From NCBI GenBank assembly GCA_902470095.1, contig CABRFG010000003.1, positions 1 through 61,760 on the forward strand: a DNA stretch of 61,760 bases. The letters run 5' to 3'. The notes beneath the pieces were generated by a model. The model saw only the letters and a program-made list of their open reading frames with translations, was not told the origin of the DNA and ran no database searches. The DNA comes from an uncultured Collinsella sp. (GTDB lineage Bacteria > Actinomycetota > Coriobacteriia > Coriobacteriales > Coriobacteriaceae). The translations under genes and the position numbers were made by a program. Numbering within the stretch: the first letter of the stretch is position 1; every line of letters starts with the position of its first letter. Of this stretch, positions 16,487 to 25,394 are shown piece after piece.

Positions 16487-18628
16487 CTAGTTGCGTCTGC
16501 CGCCTCCGTTGGCGCCCTGACGTCCCTGTGCCGCGCGATTGCGACCGGCGGTGTTCTGCGCGCGCGACATGCCGCCGTATCCCTTGCTGCCCTTGGGTCC
16601 CTTGCCGGCGGCGCCGCCGTGCGGTTTGCCACCCTTCTTGCCGGTGCCATGCCCACCGCCGGCAGACGTCTCGCCCGGGCGCGGCGGCACGGGACGGATC
16701 AGACAATGCTTGGTGTAGCCGATCAGGTCGCGACGGCCGGCCTTCTCCAGTGCCTCGCGCACCAGCTTGTAGTTCTCGGGTTTGCGATACTGGATGAGCG
16801 CACGTTGCATGGCCTTCTCGTGCGGGTCGCGCGCCACATAGATCGGTTTCATGGTGCGCGGGTCCACGCCGGTGTAGTACATGCACGTCGACATGGTGGA
16901 CGGTGTGGGGTAGAAGTCCTGCACCTGCTCGGGCATGTAGCCCATGTCACGCACGGCTTCGGCAAGGTCCACGGCTTCCTTCATGGTCGAGCCGGGGTGG
17001 CTCGAGATCAGATACGGCACCACGTACTGCTTGAGTCCGTATTCGCGATTCAAGCGTTCAAATTTACGGCAGAATGCGTCGTAGACAGCTCGGCTCGGCT
17101 TGCCCATCACGGACAGCACCGCGTCGCTCACGTGCTCGGGTGCCACGCGTAGCTGGCCCGAGACATGGTGCTCCAGCAGCTCGCGCAAAAACTCGTCCGA
17201 GGCATCGGCCATGGTGTAGTCAAAGCGGATGCCGCTGCGCACGAAGACCTTCTTGACGCCCGGCAGCTGGCGCAGATCGCGCAACAGCTGCGTGTAGCCG
17301 CTCTCGTCGACCACCATGTTCTTGCATACGCTCGGCCACAGGCAGCGCTTGTTCTTGCACACGCCGTGCTTGAGCTGCTTGTCGCAGGCGGGGCGGCTAA
17401 AGTTGGCCGTCGGTCCACCCACGTCGTTGATGTAGCCCTTAAACTCGGGATCGCGCGTGAGCAGCTCGGCCTCGCGCATGATCGAGTCGTGGCTGCGCAT
17501 CTGCAACACGCGGCCCTGGTGGAAGGTGAGCGCGCAAAACGAGCACTCGCCAAAACAGCCGCGGTTGGAGCTAATGGAAAACTTGATCTCGGCAAAGGCC
17601 GGCACGCCGCCTGCCGCGTCGTAGTCGGGATGCCAATCGCGTGCGTAGGGGAGTTCGGCAACCTCGTCCATCTCGTCGGTGGTGAGTGTTGCCGACGGCG
17701 GGTTCTGCACCACGTACACGCTGTTGGGATATGGCTCTACCAGGCGATGCCCGGTGATGGGGTCCATATTCTGCTGCTGCACGTTAAAGCTGCGGGCGTA
17801 GTTGAGCTTGTCAGCGGCAAGGTCGTCCCAGCTGGGCAGCAGGTCGTAGTCGTAGACCTCATCGAGCGAGCTGGTGCGGTAGACGGTGCCATTGATATAG
17901 GTAATCTGATCGATGGGCAGCCCCGCGTCGAGCGCGTCGGCGATCTCGACGATCGCGTGCTCGCCCATGCCGTAGATGAGGATGTCGGCGCCCGAGTCGA
18001 GCAGTACCGAGCGCTTGAGCTTGTCCTGCCAGTAGTCGTAGTGGGCCAGACGGCGCAGGCTCGCCTCGATGCCGCCGATGATGATGGGAGCGTCCTTAAA
18101 CGTCTGGCGGATGAGGTTGCCGTAGACCGTGACGGCGCGATTGGGACGGCGCCCCTCCTCGCCGCCGGGCGTGTAGGCGTCGGTGTGGCGGCGATGCTTG
18201 GTCACCGAATAGTGGTTGACCATGGAGTCCATGTTGCCGGCACTGACCAAAAAGCCCAGGCGCGGCTCGCCGAGCACAGTGATGCTGGCGGGGTCGGTCC
18301 AGTCGGGTTGGCAGATGATGCCCACCTTGTAGCCGTGCGCGTCGAGTACGCGGCTGATGATGGCCATGCCAAAGCTGGGATGGTCCACGTAGGCATCGCC
18401 GCAGATGTAGACAAAGTCGCACTGGTCCCAGCCGCGCGCATCCATGTCGGCACGACTGACGGGGAGGAATTTATCGCGGCCCGGACGCCAGGGGCGGGCG
18501 GGCGTCGCTTGGGAATGCTTGGCGCGGGTGACCGTGACCTGCGCCTTGCCGCCGCGCTTTTGCTGCTGGCCCTGTTTGCCCTGCTGACTGCGCTGGTTGT
18601 TCTGAGCGTGCTGAGGCTTTTTTGCCAC
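16487..18628 (-). CDS. YgiQ family (UPF0313) radical SAM protein
   Basis: 713 residues. The radical SAM cluster motif is GCFGECSFC (CxxxCxxC), preceded by ISSNR. The N-terminal part contains the UPF0313 segments QCDFVYICGDAYVDHPSFG and GGIEASLRRLAHYDYW, which identify the family. About 45 N-terminal residues are Gln/Lys-rich and about 70 C-terminal residues are Gly/Arg/Lys-rich, so both ends are probably disordered and may bind nucleic acid (inference). The GTG start at 18628 follows GGGAGGG; longer frames upstream have no ribosome site. The reaction catalysed by YgiQ is not established, and no neighbour helps. Confidence 0.9.
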   Translation of the reverse strand: MAKKPQHAQNNQRSQQGKQGQQQKRGGKAQVTVTRAKHSQATPARPWRPGRDKFLPVSRADMDARGWDQCDFVYICGDAYVDHPSFGMAIISRVLDAHGYKVGIICQPDWTDPASITVLGEPRLGFLVSAGNMDSMVNHYSVTKHRRHTDAYTPGGEEGRRPNRAVTVYGNLIRQTFKDAPIIIGGIEASLRRLAHYDYWQDKLKRSVLLDSGADILIYGMGEHAIVEIADALDAGLPIDQITYINGTVYRTSSLDEVYDYDLLPSWDDLAADKLNYARSFNVQQQNMDPITGHRLVEPYPNSVYVVQNPPSATLTTDEMDEVAELPYARDWHPDYDAAGGVPAFAEIKFSISSNRGCFGECSFCALTFHQGRVLQMRSHDSIMREAELLTRDPEFKGYINDVGGPTANFSRPACDKQLKHGVCKNKRCLWPSVCKNMVVDESGYTQLLRDLRQLPGVKKVFVRSGIRFDYTMADASDEFLRELLEHHVSGQLRVAPEHVSDAVLSVMGKPSRAVYDAFCRKFERLNREYGLKQYVVPYLISSHPGSTMKEAVDLAEAVRDMGYMPEQVQDFYPTPSTMSTCMYYTGVDPRTMKPIYVARDPHEKAMQRALIQYRKPENYKLVREALEKAGRRDLIGYTKHCLIRPVPPRPGETSAGGGHGTGKKGGKPHGGAAGKGPKGSKGYGGMSRAQNTAGRNRAAQGRQGANGGGRRN

Positions 18629-18881
18629 GATCCCTCCCGGTGTCTGTATGCTGCACGTAATTGTAACCAGTCTTTTTGGGACGGGGCTAAAAAGACTGGG
18701 GGAGTACATGAGCTGGCGGATTGGCGCGTCGATGCGCGTGTCGTTTGTTTCCAGACTGTGTATCTGCGCGTTGGAGAACCCGTCTCGCGCGCACGCCATG
18801 TTGTCAATGGGTTACAGTATGAACGGCGGCTATGTTTCCGCCAACGCACGAGAGAGTCGTCAACAAGGAGGATGCACGACG

Positions 18882-19598
18882 ATGCAGCGTGCCAAACAGA
18901 TATCGGAGTCTATTGAGCTGGGCATTATCTTGGCGCTTGCCGGTGGCTTTATGGACGTGTATTCGTACATTGGGCGCGACCATGTTTTCGCCAACGCGCA
19001 GACAGGCAACATCCTGCTCGTGGGCGTGAGCATCTCGGAGGGCAACTGGGCACTTGCGGGGCGCTACTTCTTCCCTGTGGTGTCGTTTGCCGTGGGTATT
19101 ATGCTTGCCGATCTGGTACACGAGCGGTTTGGCAGCGTGATCCACTGGCGTCAGGTGACGGTGTTCTTTGAAGCCGTCATCTTGCTGGGCGTGAGCTTTA
19201 TCCCGGGCGGCAATTTCAACCTGCTCGCCAACTGCCTCACCTCATTTGCCTGCGGCATGCAGGTCGAGAGCTTCCGCAAGATCCACGGTCACGGCATCGC
19301 TACGACCATGTGCATCGGCAACTTGCGCAACGCGCTGCAAAACGTGGACGATTACATCATCACCCACAGGCGCGGCTTTTTGGAAAACGGCCTGCTGTAC
19401 TTTGGCGTGATCTTTATCTTTGTGTTTGGCGCCGTGCTGGGCAACTGGTGTATTGAGCGCATGGGGCTGCACGCCATCGTCGTGGCGAGTTTGCTGCTGT
19501 TTGTCGCGTTTGCCATCATGTTCATCGACCGCGAGCGCGACTTGCGCTTACGCTGGAAGGTTGCGGCCGAGGCTTGGAAAGAGGGCTGCCGAAAGTAA
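18882..19598 (+). CDS. DUF1275 (YoaK family) membrane protein
   Basis: 238 residues with about six hydrophobic helices. The start of the first helix has the family features GGFMDVYSYIGR and the NAQTGNILLVG loop, and FACGMQVESFRKI occurs in the middle. The ATG at 18882 lies behind AAGGAGGATG. DUF1275 proteins are inner-membrane proteins of unknown function. It is transcribed divergently from YgiQ with no operon partner; a terminator-like hairpin follows at once. Confidence 0.85.
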   Translation: MQRAKQISESIELGIILALAGGFMDVYSYIGRDHVFANAQTGNILLVGVSISEGNWALAGRYFFPVVSFAVGIMLADLVHERFGSVIHWRQVTVFFEAVILLGVSFIPGGNFNLLANCLTSFACGMQVESFRKIHGHGIATTMCIGNLRNALQNVDDYIITHRRGFLENGLLYFGVIFIFVFGAVLGNWCIERMGLHAIVVASLLLFVAFAIMFIDRERDLRLRWKVAAEAWKEGCRK

Positions 19599-19603
19599 CC
19601 GAA

Positions 19604-19640
19604 TGCGGCAAAGGGGCTGTCCCTTTGCCGCAATATTTTT
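19604..19640 (+). terminator. Terminator after the DUF1275 gene
   Basis: TGCGGCAAAGGG (19604-19615) pairs perfectly with CCCTTTGCCGCA (19621-19632), with a 5-base loop followed by ATATTTTT. It starts 5 bases after the stop. The centre GGGGCTGTCCC recalls the cores of the longer palindromes elsewhere in the window. Confidence 0.8.
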
Positions 19641-19653
19641 CATCATGTGTTGA

Positions 19654-19704
19654 AACGCTTTAACAATTTTGACGTTCTCACGCGTTTTTTGTTTCAAAAG
19701 CGTT
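19654..19704 (+). promoter_or_regulatory. Possible operator region of the iron alcohol dehydrogenase gene
   Basis: AACGCTTT (19654-19661) recurs inverted as AAAGCGTT (19697-19704) in an AT-rich stretch 60-110 bases before the gene. The first half lies in TTGAAACGCTTTAAC, which looks like a LacI-family half-site pair. No promoter hexamers stand out. This is a weak, pattern-only call. Confidence 0.25.
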
Positions 19705-19763
19705 AGGATGGGACTCATAGCGTGGGGTGTAATGGATGCCCCGCACACGATGGGAGGCTATCA

Positions 19764-20930
19764 ATGGCTAATCGTTTCGTTCTCAACACCATCTCTTATC
19801 ATGGTTCCGGCGCCATCAAGGAGATCCCCGGCGAGCTCCAGCGTCGCGGCTACAAGAAGATCTTCGTCTGCTCCGACCCCGATCTGGTCAAGTTTGGCGT
19901 TACCGCTAAGGTGACCGACGAGCTCGACGCCGCCGGCATCGCATGGAGCCTCTACTCCGAGATCAAGCCCAACCCCACCATCCAGAACGTCAAGGACGGC
20001 GTCGAGGCCTTCAAGGCCGCCGAGGCTGACGCTATCGTGACCATCGGTGGCGGCTCCTCCATGGACACCGCCAAGGCCATCGGCATTATTATCAACAACC
20101 CCGAGTTCGCCGCTGTCCGTAGCCTCGAGGGCGTTGCTCCCACCAAGAACCACGCCGTGTTCACCATCGCCGTGCCGACGACCGCCGGTACCGCTGCCGA
20201 GGTCACCATCAACTACGTCATCACCGACCCCGAGAAGGTCCGCAAGTTCGTGTGCGTCGACACCAACGACGCCCCCGAGGTCGCCGTCGTCGACCCCGAC
20301 ATGATGGCTTCCATGCCCGCCGGCCTGACCGCTTCCACTGGTATGGACGCTCTTACCCACGCCATCGAGGGCTACACTACCAAGGGTGCTTGGGAGCTCT
20401 CTGACATGTTCCACTTTGAGGCTATTAAGCTGATCAGCGAGAACCTGCGTGACTCCGTCGCCGAGGCCAAGTCCGGTCAGCCCGGCTCCGGCCGCGAGGG
20501 CATGGCTCTTGGTCAGTATGTCGCCGGCATGGGCTTCTCCAACGTTGGCCTGGGCATCGACCACGCCATGGCTCACACCCTGTCTGCTCACTACGACACC
20601 CCGCACGGCGTCGCTTGCGCCATGCTGCTGCCGATCGCCATGGAGTTCAACAAGCCGGTTTGCGCTGAGCGCCTGGCCAAGGTTGCCATTGCCATGGGCG
20701 TTGACACCACGGGCATGAGCACCGACGAGGCTGCCGACGCCGCTATCGCCGCCGTCAAGCAGCTTTCCGCCGACGTGAACATTCCGCACGTCTGCGAGGC
20801 CATGAAGGCCGACGAGATCGAGGTTCTGGCCAAGGACGCCATGGCCGACGCTTGCTTCCCGGGCAACCCGCGCGAGGCGACGCTCGACGACGTCATCGAG
20901 CTCTTCAAGAAGATCTGCCCGGCTGCCTAA
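19764..20930 (+). CDS. fucO: Iron-containing alcohol dehydrogenase, FucO-like (lactaldehyde/propanediol type)
   Basis: 388 residues, usual for group III dehydrogenases. The nucleotide motif GGGSSMDTAKAIG starts near residue 95. The iron ligands expected from FucO are D195 and H199 (TGMDALTHAIEGY), H267 and H281 (DHAMAH and TPHGVA). It would reduce an aldehyde such as lactaldehyde with NADH, regenerating NAD during fermentation of deoxy sugars. The ATG at 19764 follows GGGAGG. Codon use is strongly biased to C-ending codons, as in highly expressed genes. No fucose or rhamnose genes are adjacent, so a broader alcohol dehydrogenase role is equally possible. Confidence 0.85.
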   Translation: MANRFVLNTISYHGSGAIKEIPGELQRRGYKKIFVCSDPDLVKFGVTAKVTDELDAAGIAWSLYSEIKPNPTIQNVKDGVEAFKAAEADAIVTIGGGSSMDTAKAIGIIINNPEFAAVRSLEGVAPTKNHAVFTIAVPTTAGTAAEVTINYVITDPEKVRKFVCVDTNDAPEVAVVDPDMMASMPAGLTASTGMDALTHAIEGYTTKGAWELSDMFHFEAIKLISENLRDSVAEAKSGQPGSGREGMALGQYVAGMGFSNVGLGIDHAMAHTLSAHYDTPHGVACAMLLPIAMEFNKPVCAERLAKVAIAMGVDTTGMSTDEAADAAIAAVKQLSADVNIPHVCEAMKADEIEVLAKDAMADACFPGNPREATLDDVIELFKKICPAA

Positions 20931-20938
20931 CTTGGTTC

Positions 20939-21065
20939 GGCGGGCCTCTGCCCGTTAGCCCACAATCGTCCTCGGACATGTCGGAAGCCCCCGCTGCGCA
21001 CTTCGTGCGGCGGGGGCTTCCTCCGTCCTGCGGGAAGATTGTGGGCTAACGGGCAGGGGCCCGCC
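20939..21065. repeat. Long nested palindrome downstream of the alcohol dehydrogenase
   Basis: Outer arms 20939-20967 and 21037-21065 are 29 bp with one mismatch. Inner arms GGAAGCCCCCGC (20983-20994) and 21010-21021 are a perfect 12 bp, with a further GCGCAC/GTGCG stem at the tip. The 127-base unit can fold into one long cruciform-like hairpin. It may terminate the upstream gene, but it lacks a T-tract. Confidence 0.8.
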
Positions 21066-21185
21066 GGCTCGTTATCGTGGCGGGCGCAGTTCTGAGGAGC
21101 TCAATGGGTTATCTCGCTAAGTAAAAAGATGGTTCGCGGTGGTATTGTTGCTGTGGGTTTAATTCGATATGAAAGGGTGACTTTG

Positions 21186-22214
21186 GTGTCCAAGATGGAT
21201 TCTACGCTCTCCTATATTACTGACCAGCTGAAGGCGCTTACCTCGATTGCTTCGCCGACGGGCTATACCCGTGCGGCGACTGATTATCTGATGGAGACCC
21301 TGCGCGATATGGGGTTTGGGCCTGAGCGTTCTAATAAGGGTAACGTGCTCGTTGAGCTTGGCGGCGAGGGCGAGCCGCTCGTACTGGCGAGCCATGTCGA
21401 TACCCTAGGCGCCATGGTGCGTTCCATTAAGGACAATGGCCGCCTGCGCCCCACGACGCTCGGTGGGCATCAGTGGTCTACGGCCGATGGCGAGAACTGC
21501 ACCGTCTACACGCGCGACGGCAATGTCTACACGGGCGTGGTTCTTAACACCGAGCCTTCGGCGCACGTGGCCGATGAGCCGGTCAAGACCATCGAGAAGA
21601 ACATGGAAATCCTGCTCGACGAGAACGTCGACAGCAAGGACGATGTGCTCGAGCTGGGTATTCAGACCGGCGACATCATCGCTATGGATCCTCGCACGAC
21701 GGTGACGGAGAGCGGCTACATTAAGAGCCGCTTCCTGGATGACAAGCTATCGGCCGCCATTTTGTTGGGCTTGGCGCGTGCCGTCGCCGCTGGCGAGGTG
21801 ACGCTTTCGCGTAAGGTTTCGCTGCTCTTTACCGTGTACGAGGAGGTGGGCCACGGCGGCGCCTTCGTGCCGGCCGACACGCGCGAGATGATCAGCGTTG
21901 ACATGGGCTGCGTGGGCGACGACCTAGGCTGCACCGAGCACATGGTGTCGATCTGCGCCAAGGATTCGGGCGGTCCGTACAACTACGACCTGGTGACGGC
22001 GCTGTCCAATATCGCGCGCGAGCTTGAGCTCGATTACGCTATCGACGTGTATCCGCATTACGGTTCGGACGTCGAAGCCACGCTCTCTGCCGGCTACGAC
22101 ATTCGCCATGGTCTGATCGGCCCCGGCGTGTATGCGAGCCACAACTACGAGCGTAGCCACATGGACGGCGTGCGCAACACCTTCGAGCTCGTCCGCGCCT
22201 ACGTACAGCGCTAG
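21186..22214 (+). CDS. M42-family metallopeptidase (FrvX/glutamyl aminopeptidase type)
   Basis: 342-residue cytosolic dinuclear zinc aminopeptidase. Metal and catalytic residues are present in order: ASHVDTLG (His, Asp), FLDDKLSAAI (bridging Asp), YEEVGHGG (catalytic and ligand Glu), VDMGCVGDD (Asp) and SHNYERSHMDG (His). The GTG at 21186 follows GAAAGGGTGA; an ATG at 21195 is an alternative, and the frame upstream to 21129 has no ribosome site. It stands alone between two large palindromes. The family trims peptides from the N-terminus; exact specificity is not visible. Confidence 0.88.
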   Translation: MSKMDSTLSYITDQLKALTSIASPTGYTRAATDYLMETLRDMGFGPERSNKGNVLVELGGEGEPLVLASHVDTLGAMVRSIKDNGRLRPTTLGGHQWSTADGENCTVYTRDGNVYTGVVLNTEPSAHVADEPVKTIEKNMEILLDENVDSKDDVLELGIQTGDIIAMDPRTTVTESGYIKSRFLDDKLSAAILLGLARAVAAGEVTLSRKVSLLFTVYEEVGHGGAFVPADTREMISVDMGCVGDDLGCTEHMVSICAKDSGGPYNYDLVTALSNIARELELDYAIDVYPHYGSDVEATLSAGYDIRHGLIGPGVYASHNYERSHMDGVRNTFELVRAYVQR

Positions 22215-22266
22215 CGATGCAGCGGCCTCGGCTGATACGGCAGTACCGACCGAGGCCGTCCTCTCT

Positions 22267-22335
22267 AAGTTGCGGTGAAATAGGGACTGTTTGGCGGTTT
22301 TAAACGCTTAAACAGTCCCTATTTCACCGCAACTT
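22267..22335. repeat. Perfect 26-bp palindrome between convergent genes
   Basis: Arms 22267-22292 and 22310-22335 are perfectly complementary (outer AAGTTGCGGTGAAATAG, inner GGGACTGTTT), with a 17-base loop. It sits between the convergent M42 peptidase and mnmA genes and may act as a bidirectional terminator. Its outer arm shares TTGCGGTG(A/G)AATAG with the palindrome at 33310. Confidence 0.85.
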
Positions 22336-22350
22336 ATGAAGGGGGTGGGA

Positions 22351-23451
22351 CTACTTGATGGCGGCAGTCACGGTACCGCCGCCGAGGACGATGTCGCCGT
22401 GGTAGACTACAACGGCCTGGCCGGGGGCGATGGCTCGCTGCGGCTCGTCAAAAGTCAGCAGCATTTGCCCGTCTTCGCCGCGCGTAAGGGTCGCTGCTTG
22501 GTCTTTCTGACGGTAACGGTACTTGGCGCCCACGCGAATGCCGCCGGCATCGAGTTCTGCCTCCATGCGGTCGGCAGGGGCGCTCCAGATCCAGTCGTCG
22601 GCCGTGAGTGCTGTGGCCGTTAGGTCCTCGGCCTCGCCCAGATGCACGGTGTTGTTGGCGGCATCGACGCCCGTCACATACACGGGATGCGCCATCGCGA
22701 CGCCCAAGCCCTTGCGCTGGCCGATGGTATAGCGCAACGCGCCGTTATGGCGTCCGACCACGCTGCCGTCGCGCCACACAATGTCGCCCGGTGCAGCGGG
22801 ATGTCCGCAGCGGCGCTCGATATAGCCCGCGTAGTCACCGTCTGGAATAAAGCAGATGTCCTCGCTTTCGGCCTTCTGGGCGTTGGTAAAGCCTTGCTCG
22901 GCGGCTATGCGGCGCACGTCGCGCTCTTTGTCTAGGCCTGCCAGCGGAAAGATCGTGTGCGCCAGGCGCTCCTGCGTAAGCGAATATAAAAAGTAGCTCT
23001 GGTCCTTTTTGGGATCTTCGCCGCGATGCAGCTGCCAGGTGCCGTCTACTGTCTGGCTTGTTTTGGCGTAATGACCCGTTGCGATGTAGTCGCAGCCCAT
23101 GTCCAGCGCCGCACCGAGCAACGCGCCAAACTTTATGTGGCGGTTGCAGATGATGCACGGGTTGGGCGTCAGCCCCTCCTGGTAGGCGTTCACAAAGCGC
23201 TCGATAACGCTGTGGTCGAAGGTCTGCTGCAAGTCGAGCACATGATGGGGGATCCCCAGACGCTCGGCGACGGCCTTCGCATCGGCGATGTCGCGGTCGA
23301 CCTTACTCATGCCCGTGGCGGGATCGGGCGCGGGGCAGGTGAGGCGCATGGTGGCGCCGACGCATTCGTAGCCCTGGCTTTTGAGCAGGTACGCGGTCAC
23401 GCTGGAATCGACGCCGCCGCTCATGGCGACGAGCACGCGCTTGTTGTGCAT
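22351..23451 (-). CDS. mnmA: tRNA-specific 2-thiouridylase MnmA
   Basis: 366-residue enzyme that thiolates U34 of Lys, Glu and Gln tRNAs using persulfide sulfur and ATP. The PP-loop SGGVDSS is at residues 11-17. The catalytic cysteines are C102 in the NP..CNRHIKFG motif and C201 in SEDICFIPDGDY. The C-terminal beta-barrel region is complete. The upstream gene on the same strand is cysK, but a terminator lies between them, so mnmA is probably transcribed separately. A Rrf2/cysteine locus next to a sulfur-using tRNA enzyme is a sensible neighbourhood. Confidence 0.96.
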   Translation of the reverse strand: MHNKRVLVAMSGGVDSSVTAYLLKSQGYECVGATMRLTCPAPDPATGMSKVDRDIADAKAVAERLGIPHHVLDLQQTFDHSVIERFVNAYQEGLTPNPCIICNRHIKFGALLGAALDMGCDYIATGHYAKTSQTVDGTWQLHRGEDPKKDQSYFLYSLTQERLAHTIFPLAGLDKERDVRRIAAEQGFTNAQKAESEDICFIPDGDYAGYIERRCGHPAAPGDIVWRDGSVVGRHNGALRYTIGQRKGLGVAMAHPVYVTGVDAANNTVHLGEAEDLTATALTADDWIWSAPADRMEAELDAGGIRVGAKYRYRQKDQAATLTRGEDGQMLLTFDEPQRAIAPGQAVVVYHGDIVLGGGTVTAAIK

Positions 23452-23479
23452 GGGGAGGTTCTCCTTGGTGGCATGTGGC

Positions 23480-23519
23480 CAAAAAAGAAAAGCGGCGCGG
23501 GAGGCTGGTTCCGCGCCGC
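23480..23519 (-). terminator. Terminator of cysK on the minus strand
   Basis: GCGGCGCGG (23492-23500) and CCGCGCCGC (23511-23519) form a perfect 9-bp stem with a 10-base loop. Read on the minus strand it is followed by TTTTCTTTTTT. It lies about 110 bases after the cysK stop and before mnmA. Confidence 0.85.
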
Positions 23520-23631
23520 AGACATTGTAGCAAGTTCGGGCGTCTCGTGGGACACCCTGATTGGATGGGCTCAGACTGCCGGGAGAGAGGAGACCGGCTC
23601 GTCCGTGGGCTCAACCTATGGGCGACAGGCC

Positions 23632-24570
23632 CTAGTCCAGGAAGAGCGCCGTGGACAGGTAGCGCTCGCCGGTGTCGGCAAGCAGGGCCACGATGGTCTT
23701 GCCCTCGTTCTCGGGGCGCTTGGCCAGCTGCAGCGCGGCCCACACGGCGGCGCCGGACGAAATGCCCACGAGCACGCCCTCCTTGTGGCCCACGGCGCGG
23801 CCGGTCGCAAAGGCGTCGTCGTTCTCGACGGGGATGATCTCGTCATAGACCTGGGTGTCGAGGACGTCGGGCACAAAACCGGCGCCGATACCCTGGATCT
23901 TGTGCGGGCCGGCTTGGCCCTTGGAGAGCACCGGGGAGGTGGCGGGCTCGACGGCGACTACCTTAATCTCGGGGTTCTGCTCCTTGAGGAACTCGCCCAC
24001 GCCGGTCACGGTACCACCGGTGCCAACGCCGGCGACGAAGATGTCGACCTTGCCGTCGGTGTCGTCCCAGATCTCGGGGCCGGTCGTGGCCTTGTGGATG
24101 GCGGGGTTGGCGGGGTTCACAAACTGGCCGGCGATGATACTGTTGGGAGTCTCCTTCTGCAGCTCCTCGGCCTTGGCGATAGCGCCCTTCATGCCCTTGG
24201 AGCCGTCGGTGAGCACGAGCTGCGCACCGTATGCCTGCATCAGCTTGCGGCGCTCGACGGACATGGTCTCGGGCATAGTGATGATCACCTTGTAGCCGCG
24301 GGCGGCCGCCACGGAGGCGATACCGACGCCGGTGTTGCCGCTCGTGGGCTCGATGATGGTGTAGTCGCCGCCGCGCACGAGCTTGCCTGCCTTCTCGGCC
24401 TCGTCAATCATGTTCTTGGCGACGCGGTCTTTAACGGAGCCGGCGGGGTTGAAGTGTTCCAGTTTGACGAGCACGCGAGCCTTGAGGTCCTCGTCGGCCT
24501 CAAAGTGGGTGAGCTCCAGAAGCGGGGTGTGGCCGATAAGCTGATCGATGGACGTGTAAACCTTGCTCAT
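23632..24570 (-). CDS. cysK: Cysteine synthase (O-acetylserine sulfhydrylase)
   Basis: 312-residue PLP enzyme that makes cysteine from O-acetylserine and sulfide. The cofactor lysine is K47 in NPAGSVKDR, the phosphate-binding loop is PTSGNTGVG and the later glycine-rich segment is VGTGGTVTGVG. Length and motifs match CysK rather than cystathionine beta-synthase. The start has GGAGG 6 bases upstream on the minus strand. It is divergent from an Rrf2-family regulator with 253 bases between the starts, the arrangement expected for a CymR-like control circuit. Confidence 0.95.
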   Translation of the reverse strand: MSKVYTSIDQLIGHTPLLELTHFEADEDLKARVLVKLEHFNPAGSVKDRVAKNMIDEAEKAGKLVRGGDYTIIEPTSGNTGVGIASVAAARGYKVIITMPETMSVERRKLMQAYGAQLVLTDGSKGMKGAIAKAEELQKETPNSIIAGQFVNPANPAIHKATTGPEIWDDTDGKVDIFVAGVGTGGTVTGVGEFLKEQNPEIKVVAVEPATSPVLSKGQAGPHKIQGIGAGFVPDVLDTQVYDEIIPVENDDAFATGRAVGHKEGVLVGISSGAAVWAALQLAKRPENEGKTIVALLADTGERYLSTALFLD

Positions 24571-24642
24571 GGTGAACCTCCAAAGTGTTCAAGTTGCTGG
24601 TTGCCGTGTGGTTTCACGGTGCGTGTAGCAGCTAAACCCATA

Positions 24643-24700
24643 AACCTTATAGGTTGTTCGTTTAGCTGTTGGGAAGCATACTAGACACTAAAGCCTAGTA
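24643..24700. promoter_or_regulatory. Two inverted repeats in the cysK/rrf2 divergent region (candidate regulator sites)
   Basis: AACCT and AGGTT around TAT (24643-24655) form one small palindrome. TACTAG (24679-24684) and CTAGTA (24695-24700) with a 10-base centre form another. The second has the AT-rich, tripartite look of Rrf2/IscR-type operators. They are placed to act on cysK and possibly on the regulator gene itself. This is an inference from position and symmetry only. Confidence 0.4.
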
Positions 24701-24823
24701 ATGCAATAGGAAATAGAAGATTATTACGAGCTGATTAACCATCTTGACCGGAACGGGTATTTTCAAAACCAATTTTTCGGCTAGAATTTCTACGGACTAA
24801 ATGACCGAAAGGCAGCACTATAC

Positions 24824-25252
24824 ATGTTGGTTTCTACAAAGGGCAGATATGCCCTGCGCGTTATGGTCGATCTGGCCGAGCACCAGGCGGCCGGTCGCAT
24901 CCCGCTCAAAGAGATCGCGGCGCGACAGGGGATTTCCGAGAAATATCTCGAGAACATCTTGGCTACGCTCGTGCGCGCCAACATGCTTTCGGGCATGCGC
25001 GGCAAGGGCGGCGGCTACGTGCTCACGCGCCCGCCCGAGCAGTACACGGTGGGCGAGATCCTGCGCCTGACCGAGGGCAGTCTGGCACCGGTTGCATGCC
25101 TGGATGGCGACTGCAAGGGCTGCTCACGCTCGGATGAGTGCCCCACGCTCGACGTGTGGAAGAACCTGGACAAGCTCATCAACGACTACCTCGACGGTGT
25201 GACACTCGATCAACTTGTCGCTCCCAACCATGGCTACGACTACGTCATCTAA
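24824..25252 (+). CDS. Rrf2-family transcriptional regulator (IscR/CymR type)
   Basis: 142 residues. The N-terminal winged helix-turn-helix has the family pattern TKGRYALRVMVDLA, EIAARQGISEKYLENIL and GKGGGY. Cysteines C92, C97, C100 and C106 form a spacing suited to an Fe-S cluster, as in IscR-like members, whereas CymR proper usually lacks it. The divergent cysK suggests control of cysteine synthesis in response to cysteine or Fe-S status. The ATG at 24824 follows GAAAGG. No suf/isc genes are in the window. Confidence 0.9.
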   Translation: MLVSTKGRYALRVMVDLAEHQAAGRIPLKEIAARQGISEKYLENILATLVRANMLSGMRGKGGGYVLTRPPEQYTVGEILRLTEGSLAPVACLDGDCKGCSRSDECPTLDVWKNLDKLINDYLDGVTLDQLVAPNHGYDYVI

Positions 25253-25264
25253 CCCACACCTGCC

Positions 25265-25290
25265 ATTTGGGGACGGGGTAGAAATGGTAG
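25265..25290. repeat. Short imperfect palindrome containing GGGGACGGGG
   Basis: A CCATTT...AAATGG hairpin surrounds TGGGGACGGGGTAG, 15 bases after the Rrf2 gene. The same GGGACGGGG core is found in the perfect palindrome at 37290-37417. Confidence 0.45.
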
Positions 25291-25321
25291 ATTCTCTCGC
25301 CCTTTGAGACTTGACAAATAA

Positions 25322-25359
25322 GAAGGCCGCCCATTTTTGCGATGGGCGGCCTTCGTTTT
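25322..25359. terminator. Terminator between the Rrf2 and holin-like genes
   Basis: GAAGGCCGCCCAT (25322-25334) and ATGGGCGGCCTTC (25342-25354) form a perfect 13-bp stem with a 7-base loop, followed by GTTTTG on the plus strand. It lies between convergent genes and can serve both. Confidence 0.85.
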
Positions 25360-25394
25360 GGGCTGTTGAGACGGGCACGGCCGGAATGGCCGTT

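Noticed and set aside
23026..24684. Plus-strand frame of 552 codons across mnmA and cysK
   Set aside because: Both minus-strand genes are unmistakable; the frame spans their terminator and has no domain.
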